A DNA stretch of 64,000 nucleotides from an uncultured Mediterraneibacter sp. (GTDB lineage Bacteria; Bacillota; Clostridia; Lachnospirales; Lachnospiraceae), in the NCBI GenBank assembly GCA_934309345.1, contig CAKRDD010000014.1:1-64000 (forward strand), written 5' to 3'. Positions 16,357 to 24,340 of the stretch are shown in pieces (position 1 is the first letter of the stretch; the number at the start of each line of letters is the position of its first letter). The translations under genes and the position numbers were made by a program. Under the pieces are notes generated by a model, which was not told where the DNA came from, ran no database searches, and saw nothing but the letters and a program-made list of their open reading frames with translations.

Positions 16357-17322
16357 TTATTTGTTCCGCCGGTTTTCCCATGTGATATCTCTATCTGAAT
16401 AATAACTATCATTCGGAGCATCATTTCCGGCTGCATTGATTGGTTTATCACCTGTCAATGTGTCTTTAATATCTTTTACGAATTTCCATACCAGACTTGT
16501 GTTATCGTCTGCGTCTGAATCAATATGCATGCTAAACTGTACGCTTCCACCAATAATCGAATCTACACATTCCGGATCATCTCCTTCCATCCAGATGACT
16601 ATGGTGTATCGGTCAACATTTCCAACAAGGAAATCTTTTTCATGATAACTGCAGACAATCTCATCTGATTCAAAATTTTCACATCCATTTTCGGCATCAC
16701 CGCTCTTCGCCGGTGCAGCATATACAATACGTTCTCCATTTTTCCAAACCGCAACACGAACCGCTTTTTCTGCACCTTTGGCACAAGAATCTAAAGTGAT
16801 TTTTGCAATGTATCCAAGATCTTCTTTTCCTGCATTTCTGACATAATAGGTATAAGCCATATAATTTTTCCCATTATGGCTTCCACTTTCTACGCTATCC
16901 ACATCTTCCGGAAGATCTTCAATCGAAATATTGGTTGCATCTTTTACCGAGTTAGCAGTAAGCTTTGCAGTCGCATCATCAAATTCTCCCGTCTCGGAAA
17001 TGCTGATTCCTCTTCGATATAATTCCAGACGATTAAGATTGATTGTAAAATTACCCATCTTTTCCTGTGAAAATGCAATGATAAATAATATGCACACCAC
17101 AAGCATCATGCCTAGCAAGACCAGATGGAGTTTATCCATTCGAAGCAATGCGGCTCCCAGACGTTTTGGCTGTCTGTGCGGAACATACATACTGACAATC
17201 GTTTCTGGATCTACGTCATCACCATACTTTTCAATAATCTCTTCAAGTTCTTCGATTCGTATGATCTGATCCGACTTTTTCTTACTTTTCTTTTTTTCTT
17301 TCCTGTCTTTTTTCCATTTCAT
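16357..17322 (-). CDS. Type II membrane protein with the IWMEGDDPEC domain
   Basis: This 321-residue protein has a very basic, charged cytoplasmic N terminus (KWKKDRKEKKKSKKKS, then an acidic-helical stretch to about residue 60). One transmembrane helix follows at about residues 67-87, then an extracellular domain. The ectodomain contains IWMEGDDPEC, the motif also found near the C termini of the TYAWF proteins at 13043 and 14155, so it shares their fold. The cytoplasmic part is long enough to interact with a regulator. It starts 13 bases after the PilZ gene stop, so both are co-transcribed. A reasonable guess is an anchor or base for the TYAWF fibre, controlled through the PilZ protein; this is inference. 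Confidence 0.75.
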   Translation of the reverse strand: MKWKKDRKEKKKSKKKSDQIIRIEELEEIIEKYGDDVDPETIVSMYVPHRQPKRLGAALLRMDKLHLVLLGMMLVVCILFIIAFSQEKMGNFTINLNRLELYRRGISISETGEFDDATAKLTANSVKDATNISIEDLPEDVDSVESGSHNGKNYMAYTYYVRNAGKEDLGYIAKITLDSCAKGAEKAVRVAVWKNGERIVYAAPAKSGDAENGCENFESDEIVCSYHEKDFLVGNVDRYTIVIWMEGDDPECVDSIIGGSVQFSMHIDSDADDNTSLVWKFVKDIKDTLTGDKPINAAGNDAPNDSYYSDRDITWENRRNK

Positions 17323-17335
17323 CTCTTGCTACATC

Positions 17336-18025
17336 TCACAGCTTATATCTCTTTTTAACATAAGCCACATATTCCTGCATTTTTACTCTTTCGTCTGTAT
17401 CAGCGAATCTCAATTGAACACCTGTCACGAAACGGAAAGGCCCTCCTTTTGGCATCTCTCGCATCCAGCATATTACACCAACAACTTCTGTCTCTGGCAT
17501 CCCTTCAGACGCGGAACCCAGACGTGGAAGTGTGAAAATACAGCTTTCGCCGACTTCAAACCAACGGTTCATATAGACCGCAAGACCATTGTTTGAAATA
17601 TCCATCGTTTCTCCAGACTCTTTATCAATCTCACCTCTTGAATTCAAAGACCATGTATCCTGCATGAATTGAAGCGGAAGTTCGACTTTCATACGGACAT
17701 CTGCACGCTTTATAAACTGACGGTTTTCAGTAACTCTTCGAATCTTCCAATACCGGCGGATTCCTTCTTTCACTGCGTCATCCACATATCCGGCAACAAT
17801 TCGTGTCTCTTCACCTTCTTCATATTTGAATAAAAACTTTTGGCTTTCATCTAGCGGAAGTGCTTTTCCATCCACCATCGGTACTGATACCAGAAATGCT
17901 GACTCATCTAACTCTTTATAAAAAGTAGTAATCATATCAAATACTGGCTGCTGCCCCGCTGTTGTTTCTTTTGCAAGCTGCATTTTTGTTCCTCGCTTAA
18001 TCCCACACGCTCCCATTCTATCCAA
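17336..18025 (-). CDS. YcgR-like PilZ-domain c-di-GMP receptor
   Basis: This 229-residue protein begins with a YcgR-type N-terminal beta domain (about residues 8-95). A PilZ domain follows, with the c-di-GMP-binding elements RQFIKR (residues 102-107) and DISNNG (D/NxSxxG). Known PilZ proteins change partner activity on binding c-di-GMP. The arginine motif has one extra residue compared with the usual RxxxR, so binding should be tested. The start could be TTG at 18025 (GAGGAG nearby), ATG at 18016 or ATG at 17983; the sequence IKRGTKMQL fits the domain start, favouring one of the first two. It is the first gene of the run leading into the TYAWF genes, which suggests c-di-GMP control of surface-structure export or assembly. 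Confidence 0.85.
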   Translation of the reverse strand: MDRMGACGIKRGTKMQLAKETTAGQQPVFDMITTFYKELDESAFLVSVPMVDGKALPLDESQKFLFKYEEGEETRIVAGYVDDAVKEGIRRYWKIRRVTENRQFIKRADVRMKVELPLQFMQDTWSLNSRGEIDKESGETMDISNNGLAVYMNRWFEVGESCIFTLPRLGSASEGMPETEVVGVICWMREMPKGGPFRFVTGVQLRFADTDERVKMQEYVAYVKKRYKL

Positions 18026-18233
18026 CGTCTCCTCTGTTTTTAATCATAATCATTCATTTAATATTTTAACATATCCCCCAAAAGATGTCTATTATTTATT
18101 TGCAATCTAAATACAAGTTTAATTGGCTAGTGCATTCCTGGTATTAGAAAAGCTCCTACTATAAAAAAGTAAGAGCTCTACATTATAAATTCAATTTTTT
18201 ATATCATTTGCACTGTAACATAAACAGGTCTGG

Positions 18234-19283
18234 TTAATAGTTCTCAGCGTGTATTTCAACAGCTACTTTTATAACACCATCTCTTTTATTCTCGAAGAGA
18301 TCATAAGCCTCTTCAATCTTACTGAGAGGATAGGTATGTGTGATAAGGGGTTCTGTATTGATCTTTCCTTCAGCAATCAGTTTCAATGTTTCTTCACAGT
18401 CACATCCATCTACTCCACCTGTTTTGAAGATAAGATTCTTGCCATACATATCTGGAAGTGGTAAGCTCTGTGCCTTATCATAAAGTGCAACGATTGTTAC
18501 GATTGCATTCGGTCTTGCACATTCCCATGCAAGACGGAACGTTGATTCTGCTCCGGCAACTTCAAGAACAACATCTGCTCCGCCGTGATCACTTATTTCC
18601 TTAACAAAATCCTCACAATCTTCCGGAGAAACAGTAAGTACATCCGGATAATGTTCTTTAATAAAACGGATACGTTCTTCGTCTTTCTCACACATGATAA
18701 TATGCTTTGGATTCTTCAGCATGACGCAGAGTAATGTACAGATTCCTGTAGGGCCTGCGCCGATGATCAGTACAGTGTCGTCTTCTGTAATCTCGGAAAT
18801 GCGAGTTGCCCAGTAACCCGTAGCCAGTACATCTCCCACGAATAATGCCTGTCGATCGGTAACTTCATCCGGAATCTTGTTTAATCCCTGATCTGCGAAC
18901 GGTACACGCACATATTCAGCCTGACCGCCATCGATACGGCATCCAAGAGCCCATCCGCCATTCTGATCAGTACAGTTATTGACGTAACCTTTTTTACAGA
19001 AATAGCATTCACCACAAAATGTCTCGACATTTACCGTTACTCTATCTCCCGGTTTCACATGAGTTACAGCGTCTCCGATTTCTTCAACAATTCCAACCAT
19101 CTCATGTCCGACAGTAATACCCGGAACTGCGCGTGGAACACTTCCATGCTTGATATGTAAATCGCTGGAACAGATACTTGCAAGTGTTACCCTTACAATA
19201 GCGTCCCTTTCATGCATAATGACCGGTTTTGGTTTTTCTCTTAATTCAAATTTTCCTTTTGATACATAGGTATAAGTCTGCAT
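18234..19283 (-). CDS. Zinc-dependent alcohol dehydrogenase, MDR family
   Basis: This medium-chain dehydrogenase (349 residues) oxidises or reduces an alcohol/carbonyl pair with NAD(P)H in the cytoplasm. The catalytic zinc site shows CSSDLH and GHE. The structural zinc site is CGECYFCKKGYVNNC (Cx2Cx2Cx7C). The Rossmann motif is IGAGPTG. It is closest in style to sorbitol/threonine-type or general class dehydrogenases; the substrate cannot be named. I chose the ATG at 19283 with GGGGGAAAC upstream over an in-frame ATG at 19304. A gap of about 210 bases separates it from the PilZ gene, and it is 36 bases downstream of the nucleotidase gene. Confidence 0.88.
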   Translation of the reverse strand: MQTYTYVSKGKFELREKPKPVIMHERDAIVRVTLASICSSDLHIKHGSVPRAVPGITVGHEMVGIVEEIGDAVTHVKPGDRVTVNVETFCGECYFCKKGYVNNCTDQNGGWALGCRIDGGQAEYVRVPFADQGLNKIPDEVTDRQALFVGDVLATGYWATRISEITEDDTVLIIGAGPTGICTLLCVMLKNPKHIIMCEKDEERIRFIKEHYPDVLTVSPEDCEDFVKEISDHGGADVVLEVAGAESTFRLAWECARPNAIVTIVALYDKAQSLPLPDMYGKNLIFKTGGVDGCDCEETLKLIAEGKINTEPLITHTYPLSKIEEAYDLFENKRDGVIKVAVEIHAENY

Positions 19284-19319
19284 TGTTTCCCCCACCATTT
19301 TCAAATAATATAATACGGC

Positions 19320-20237
19320 TTATTCTTTCGGATTATCTCCAGCCCGATAAGGCACTGTAGCCGCCGGAACAACCGCTGAAGCCGGCTCCGTATGGATATC
19401 CTGATCGTCAAAGAAGATATGTGCTCCAAATGCCGCAAGTACTTCTGTCTTGCTGACACCGCCAAGAAAGAATGCTTCATTGATGGATACTCCCCAGTTG
19501 CGGAGTGTTTTCACTGCACGTTCATGCGCAGGAGCATTTCTTGATGTGACAAGTGCGGTTCGGATTGGCTGAATCTCCTTGTCTTTAAACAACTGCTGTA
19601 CATAAGACAGTTTTGTCAGGAAATTAGCAAACGGACCTTTCGCCATCGGTGTGTTCGCATTTGCCTTCTCATGTTCTTCGAATGCCTGTATACCGTTCTT
19701 CTGAAAAATCTTTTCAGATTCCGCAGAAAAGAGTACTGCATCTCCATCAAAAGCAATACGAATCTGGTCAATCTTTTGCCTTGGGTCAGCATGCGCATCA
19801 CCTGTAAGAATACGACCTGCCGCAATCCCATCATTAATTGCAGACTGTACGTCATCTGAATTTGCCGACAAAAACAGATCTGTCTTAAAAGCTTTCAGAT
19901 AAGGGGCTATCTCTGCACCACTTGTCAAAGTCGCTCTTGTAATATCCAGACCATAATACTGTATAGAATTAAAAATACGAAGACATGTGTTGGCATTGTT
20001 CCGTGACATAATGATCACTTCCACCAGTCTTCCCAGTTCTGTGTTGTTCAATTCCAAGAATGCTTTGATTAATTGGAAAGCAGCACCCTTCTGAAGAATC
20101 TCATTCTCATGTGCTACCTGGTAAGCCTCATATGCTTCGACACCTTGTTCTTCGAATATTTTATTTTCCTGTTCAAGATTAAATAAAGCTCTCGAACTAA
20201 TCCCTATTACAAGAGGTTTTGATAAATCATATGGCAT
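19320..20237 (-). CDS. Cytosolic 5'-nucleotidase (cN-I family)
   Basis: The 305-residue sequence matches the bacterial relatives of cytosolic 5'-nucleotidase I: LVIGISSRALFNLE at the start, later ALVTSRNAP and a FFDDQDIH segment typical of this HAD-like phosphatase family. It dephosphorylates nucleoside 5'-monophosphates. The start has GGAGG upstream (GATCGGAGGCGATAAAA). It precedes the alcohol dehydrogenase on the same strand, but there is no obvious functional link. The 150 bases upstream contain no gene. Confidence 0.88.
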   Translation of the reverse strand: MPYDLSKPLVIGISSRALFNLEQENKIFEEQGVEAYEAYQVAHENEILQKGAAFQLIKAFLELNNTELGRLVEVIIMSRNNANTCLRIFNSIQYYGLDITRATLTSGAEIAPYLKAFKTDLFLSANSDDVQSAINDGIAAGRILTGDAHADPRQKIDQIRIAFDGDAVLFSAESEKIFQKNGIQAFEEHEKANANTPMAKGPFANFLTKLSYVQQLFKDKEIQPIRTALVTSRNAPAHERAVKTLRNWGVSINEAFFLGGVSKTEVLAAFGAHIFFDDQDIHTEPASAVVPAATVPYRAGDNPKE

Positions 20238-20384
20238 TTTTATCGCCTCCGATCAAGAAAAGAATCATGTATTAATCACATCTTTCTTACATTATACGTT
20301 TCCGTCTTATGAGATACAAGTGAAAACATATAAGAAAAGCTTATATATTTGTAAAATCTTGATATAACATCAATACTTTTCAGT

Positions 20385-21152
20385 CTATTTTTTGAATTCC
20401 ACTGCGTGTTTTCTCTTCCACAACGGAAACAAATTACGCTGACATACATAATTCTTTCGTTCATCTATCGCAATCGCATGAAAGAATGTCTTCCACATAT
20501 CCGTATACTCATCTTCGTACTCTTCTGTCTTTCTTAATGTCTGAAATTCTTCATCTGTCAGATAGCGGAGATAATTCTCTCCGTCTTTCGGATGAACACA
20601 GGCTGTTTTACGGTTGTCATCTATGATCATCCACTGTTCTGAAGGCATGCGATCTGCAAAATGTCTGCCAACCAACATAATAACATCACTTTTCGGCTCT
20701 AGATGGCTGACATAAACATTGCTTGCGTTCAACCGCTCAAATCGTGCAAACTCTCTGAAATGATGACTTTCATTAGACACTTTGCGACGTAATTCTAATA
20801 TCCGCATCACATATGGATTCGCATATTGTTGTGACACACTGCTTCCAACTGAAAATCCGACACGGAGATAATTATAAATTGCCTGCAGTGCATCTTCCTC
20901 AACAGATAAAGTAGCCAAATAGATATTCAGATATGCTTCATCCGAAATATCTCTCCGAATCGAGTGAATTACTTTTTCTGCTTTAGAAAGATCTTGGTCT
21001 ACATGAATATATTCATCAAATATCGTTTGCTGAAATACTGGTTCTTTCTTCAATTGTATCTGGTTATGACCAATCCGTAAGGCTTCAGACCATGCATCAT
21101 AGATACAGGTCATGATATCTTCCAGACGGTCTTTACAAGTAAATATCTTCAT
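20385..21152 (-). CDS. Putative DNA repair protein, partner of radical SAM repair protein (TIGR03915-like)
   Basis: This protein of about 255 residues belongs to the family always encoded beside the radical SAM repair protein (DUF4130/TIGR03915 type, often fused to uracil-DNA glycosylase in other organisms). Recognisable segments are FDEYIHVDQD near the N terminus, RFERL and EPKSDVIMLVGRHFADR. The biochemical role is unknown; nucleic-acid repair or modification is assumed from context. The ATG at 21152 overlaps the upstream stop as TGATG with GGAG seven bases before, so translation is coupled; the in-frame ATG at 21158 is less well placed. It should be induced together with its partner by DNA damage. 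Confidence 0.85.
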   Translation of the reverse strand: MKIFTCKDRLEDIMTCIYDAWSEALRIGHNQIQLKKEPVFQQTIFDEYIHVDQDLSKAEKVIHSIRRDISDEAYLNIYLATLSVEEDALQAIYNYLRVGFSVGSSVSQQYANPYVMRILELRRKVSNESHHFREFARFERLNASNVYVSHLEPKSDVIMLVGRHFADRMPSEQWMIIDDNRKTACVHPKDGENYLRYLTDEEFQTLRKTEEYEDEYTDMWKTFFHAIAIDERKNYVCQRNLFPLWKRKHAVEFKK

Positions 21153-22681
21153 CAGCATACTCCAAAATCTGTCAATGTCATCTGGGTAAACGACTCATTC
21201 GCATGTTGTGTGTTCCATAGATCTTTCTTATCTACACTAATTAGTTGTCGCGTAATATAAGATGCCTCAATAGGAGTATGGTACATCTGTTTTCCACCAC
21301 ACGTGATGAAATAGTGTGCACGCTTCAATACGACTCCCATCTTCTTCAGGCTTGCATAATCAAGTCTTCCATAACGTCTTGCATAAGTGATACGACTCGC
21401 TGATTTCGGTCCGATTCCCGGAACACGAAGCAATGTAGCATAATTTGCTTTCTCTACTTCTATTGGGAACTGTTCCAAATGGCGTAACGCCCAATCACAC
21501 TTTGGATCAATCATCTCATTGAAATTCGGCTGTTCTGAAGATAATAGTTCTCCCGCCTGAAATCCATAGAATCGAAGCAGCCAATCAGCCTGATACAGTC
21601 TGTGTTCACGTAAAAGCGGTGGTGGCGTTCCAATCTCCGGCAACACATTATCTTCATTCAATGGAATGTATGCTGAATAGAAGACACGCTTCAGATCAAA
21701 GCCTTGGTATAAAGCCTGTGTCGTTTGCAATAATGTATAATCACTCTCATTGGTCGCACCAATGATCATCTGCGTACTCTGTCCTGCCGGAGCAAAACTG
21801 CGTTTCAATCGCGACATATCACGGGGTGCCAGTTGGTTCGCATTCTCCCAGGTAAGTGCATGATCCAGAGAAGTATATCTTTTATAAGACTCTAATCGAT
21901 TCATCTGAGAATCCTGAGAAATGGCTTTATCCTTCTTCTGAACATTCAAGCACTCAGAAAAATGCTTTTTCGATGCATCAGAAAAAATACCTGCGTTCAA
22001 AAACTTATTCCCACCACTTCGATCCATATATGCTGACTTTCCAATCGCCATTCTGTGAGAGGCGATCGTGCTCTGTACTTTACCCATGGGATTCAGAATA
22101 TTCTGCATTGTCTTGTTTGGAGCCAATGTATGTAATCCTTCTTCCGTAGGCAATTCAAGGTTGACACTGATACGATCCGCAAGATATCCTGCTGCCGCAA
22201 GTAACTCGTCCGAGGCTCCAGGAATTGTTTTTATATGAATATACCCATTAAAATGATATTTCGTTCGAAGCAGCAATAACGTCTCGCACATTTTCTCCAT
22301 CGTATACGTTGGATTCTTTAAGATTCCGGAACTTAAAAACAGACCCTCAATATAATTACGCTTATAAAACTCTACTGTTAAGTCACAGATTTCTTCCGGA
22401 GTAAAAGTAGCCCGCTTTACGTCATTGCTTCTGCGATTGATACAATACTTGCAATCATAAGCACAATGATTCGTCATCAGAATCTTAAGCAGAGAAATAC
22501 ATCTTCCGTCTGCTGCAAAGCTATGACAAATGCCGCATGCCTCTGCATTGCCGAGCTCTCCTTTCTTTCCCCACCGGCTGGATCCACTTGAAGTACATGC
22601 AACATCATATTTTGCTGCATCAGCAAGAATCTGCAGCTTTTCCTGTGTTGTATAATTACTATTTCTAATTTCTGTATTCAT
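21152..22681 (-). CDS. Radical SAM DNA modification/repair protein (TIGR03916-like)
   Basis: This 509-residue radical SAM enzyme has the cluster motif CAYDCKYC (CxxxCxxC), a preceding Cys-rich stretch ACGICHSF, and a C-terminal helix-hairpin-helix DNA-binding motif, RVPGIGPKSASRI. The family is named a putative DNA modification/repair radical SAM protein. An upstream extension of the frame to 22744 would run through the promoter and LexA boxes, so I place the start at the ATG 22681 (NTEIRNSNYT). There is no Shine-Dalgarno before it. The -10 box ends 6 bases upstream, implying a leaderless message. It is coupled to the downstream partner gene. Confidence 0.88.
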   Translation of the reverse strand: MNTEIRNSNYTTQEKLQILADAAKYDVACTSSGSSRWGKKGELGNAEACGICHSFAADGRCISLLKILMTNHCAYDCKYCINRRSNDVKRATFTPEEICDLTVEFYKRNYIEGLFLSSGILKNPTYTMEKMCETLLLLRTKYHFNGYIHIKTIPGASDELLAAAGYLADRISVNLELPTEEGLHTLAPNKTMQNILNPMGKVQSTIASHRMAIGKSAYMDRSGGNKFLNAGIFSDASKKHFSECLNVQKKDKAISQDSQMNRLESYKRYTSLDHALTWENANQLAPRDMSRLKRSFAPAGQSTQMIIGATNESDYTLLQTTQALYQGFDLKRVFYSAYIPLNEDNVLPEIGTPPPLLREHRLYQADWLLRFYGFQAGELLSSEQPNFNEMIDPKCDWALRHLEQFPIEVEKANYATLLRVPGIGPKSASRITYARRYGRLDYASLKKMGVVLKRAHYFITCGGKQMYHTPIEASYITRQLISVDKKDLWNTQHANESFTQMTLTDFGVC

Positions 22682-22687
22682 ATTTTC

Positions 22688-22749
22688 ATTATACAAACAT
22701 TTGTTCGATGATGCAAGTATTATTTCGAACAAATGTTCTTTCAAAACTG
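22688..22749 (-). promoter_or_regulatory. SOS-type promoter with two LexA boxes
   Basis: Minus strand: -35 TTGCAT (22711-22716), 17-base spacer, -10 TATAAT (22688-22693). The spacer contains CGAACAAATGTTTG (22694-22707), a perfect fit to the Gram-positive LexA consensus CGAACRNRYGTTYG. A second box, CGAACAAATGTTCT on the plus strand, lies at 22736-22749 (13 of 14). Repression by LexA and induction by DNA damage are expected. Confidence 0.8.
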
Positions 22750-22770
22750 TTCAATATGTTTTGAGCATTC

Positions 22771-23367
22771 TTAAATCACCTGAAAAATCAAGATTTTTTC
22801 TCTGTTATCCTCACCCGGAAATAAATCTGAAGTATTGATTTCATCATAAAAAATCAACTGTTCCTGAGTCATCAAAGTACTGATATATTCTTCTGAAGGA
22901 TAATAGAAAAATAATAATATATCTCTCGGATTTTCATAATAAGATTCGTAAATCCTTGCTAAAACTGACTGTAATATCTCTACAGAAAAAGGATTAAAAA
23001 AGTAACAGCGATCCACTTCCGACGGAACTTCATAATTTTCTGCACTGCATAATATAAACTCCGTGCGGGATGCGGAAACGGATACTTCTTTATTATCTGC
23101 TGCTCCTTTATAAATACGTTCATCATACTCTACGCCTATTGTCTTGCATCTTGTTTGATATGAAAGATAAAAACATACCCGTCCTTTTCCGGTTCCATAG
23201 TCAATCAGAGTATTATTTTTCCTGATCAATCCACTGTTTGCCAGGCGCTCCAATACCATATAAGACGTTGGTTCATAAGGATATCGATACTGATCTGAAT
23301 GAGAATCATCCCGCCCGGTTGTCTTTATTTTCAGGAGCTTATCCCATTGTGTTTCATTTTGATTCAT
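22771..23367 (-). CDS. Class I SAM-dependent methyltransferase
   Basis: This 198-residue protein shows the SAM-binding motif I LIDYGTGKGRVCFYLS and motif II GVEYDERI, followed by CYFFNPF, similar to motif IV of small-molecule or RNA methyltransferases. The acceptor is unknown. It starts 12 bases after the YgjP-like gene with AAGGAA sites upstream. The gene ends 22 bases before the distal LexA box of the repair operon, so it is transcribed towards it but belongs to a different unit. Confidence 0.78.
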   Translation of the reverse strand: MNQNETQWDKLLKIKTTGRDDSHSDQYRYPYEPTSYMVLERLANSGLIRKNNTLIDYGTGKGRVCFYLSYQTRCKTIGVEYDERIYKGAADNKEVSVSASRTEFILCSAENYEVPSEVDRCYFFNPFSVEILQSVLARIYESYYENPRDILLFFYYPSEEYISTLMTQEQLIFYDEINTSDLFPGEDNREKILIFQVI

Positions 23368-23379
23368 TTCCTTCGTTCC

Positions 23380-23979
23380 TTACATTTTCATATTTGAAAT
23401 ATCACCCGGCATTTTCCCAAGTTCGGTTACCATGTACATAATCTGGCTTCCTTCTTCTTTCAGCCACTTAATTGACTTTTTATAATCAGGAAATACCTTC
23501 TCTACCTCTGTCCAAAATGCTTTCGAATGATTCATCCGTTTTCTATGGCACAATTCATGAACCACAACATAATCCAACACCTCAGGAGGCGCAAGCATTA
23601 ACAGACAGTTAAAATTCAAATTTCCTTTGCTGCTGCAACTTCCCCATCTTGTTTTTTGGTTTCTGATGGTTATGTTTCCATAAGTAACTCCAATTATTTT
23701 TGCGAAATATTCTACTCTGGTTGGAATTATCTCAAGAGCCTGGTCTGCAAGTGCCTTGATTTTATCGAATGACACGTTTTCTGCATTTTTCGATTCAATA
23801 TTTTTCCTATTTACTTTTATTTCATTCATCTGTTTGCTTATCCAGGCTTCATTCTTATTAAGAAATTCCTCGATGTATTTCTCTGTGACACCATACGGAG
23901 CCCTTACAGTGACACTTAGATCAGAATTCACCTGAATAGCTATAGTTTTTCTTCTGGATTTAATTACCGTAACTTTCAT
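23380..23979 (-). CDS. YgjP-like zinc metallohydrolase (DUF45/SprT-like)
   Basis: The 199-residue protein has the metallopeptidase-like motif HELCHRKRMNHSKAFW (HExxH plus downstream His) and the conserved TRWGSCSS segment of the YgjP/UPF0758-adjacent DUF45 family. Family members are called M48-type metal-dependent hydrolases; substrates are unknown. AAAGGG is placed well before the ATG. It is co-directional with the methyltransferase downstream, 12 bases away. Confidence 0.85.
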   Translation of the reverse strand: MKVTVIKSRRKTIAIQVNSDLSVTVRAPYGVTEKYIEEFLNKNEAWISKQMNEIKVNRKNIESKNAENVSFDKIKALADQALEIIPTRVEYFAKIIGVTYGNITIRNQKTRWGSCSSKGNLNFNCLLMLAPPEVLDYVVVHELCHRKRMNHSKAFWTEVEKVFPDYKKSIKWLKEEGSQIMYMVTELGKMPGDISNMKM

Positions 23980-24340
23980 AAATTGTCCCTTTGTATTTTA
24001 TACGCAATCATGAACTACTCGGCAACTAAGTTACCAGAGCATCTGAAATCTGGCGGGATACCGCCTTTTTCAGGGTGCGTCCATGGCACCAATACTGCTT
24101 ACCTTTTGGCTATGCAGCTACTTTTATTATTTCTGGATTTTTAAGTCCCGTTACGGACAGTTTCTTCTGTTTTCCGGATACAGAAAGATATTTCCGTATT
24201 TATCTTGTACTGTCAGACACGTATCACTTTTTAAATATCCAATATACTATATACGAAAATTTTTTGAACATTCGGATTGACAATAAAACAGTTCTATTAT
24301 ATTATAACAAATAGGAAATGAGTTTTACAACCGTACAGTC
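23980..24340. other. Gene-free stretch with a possible IS200/IS605 end
   Basis: No convincing gene lies in these 361 bases. The part from about 24010 to 24100 (GAACTACTCGGC, then GGCGGGATACCGCC) resembles the hairpin-rich non-coding ends of IS200/IS605 elements. A TTGACA (24277-24282), 17-base spacer, TATTAT (24300-24305) plus-strand promoter points into the antisense strand of the following regulator gene. Both readings are tentative. Confidence 0.35.

Noticed and set aside
22682..22744. Longer start for the radical SAM repair protein
   Set aside because: The extension would cover the promoter and both LexA boxes, and is not conserved in style with the family start.
24075..24314. Plus-strand reading frame of 79 codons
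   Set aside because: No binding site, composition unlike neighbours, and it lies in sequence resembling an IS end.
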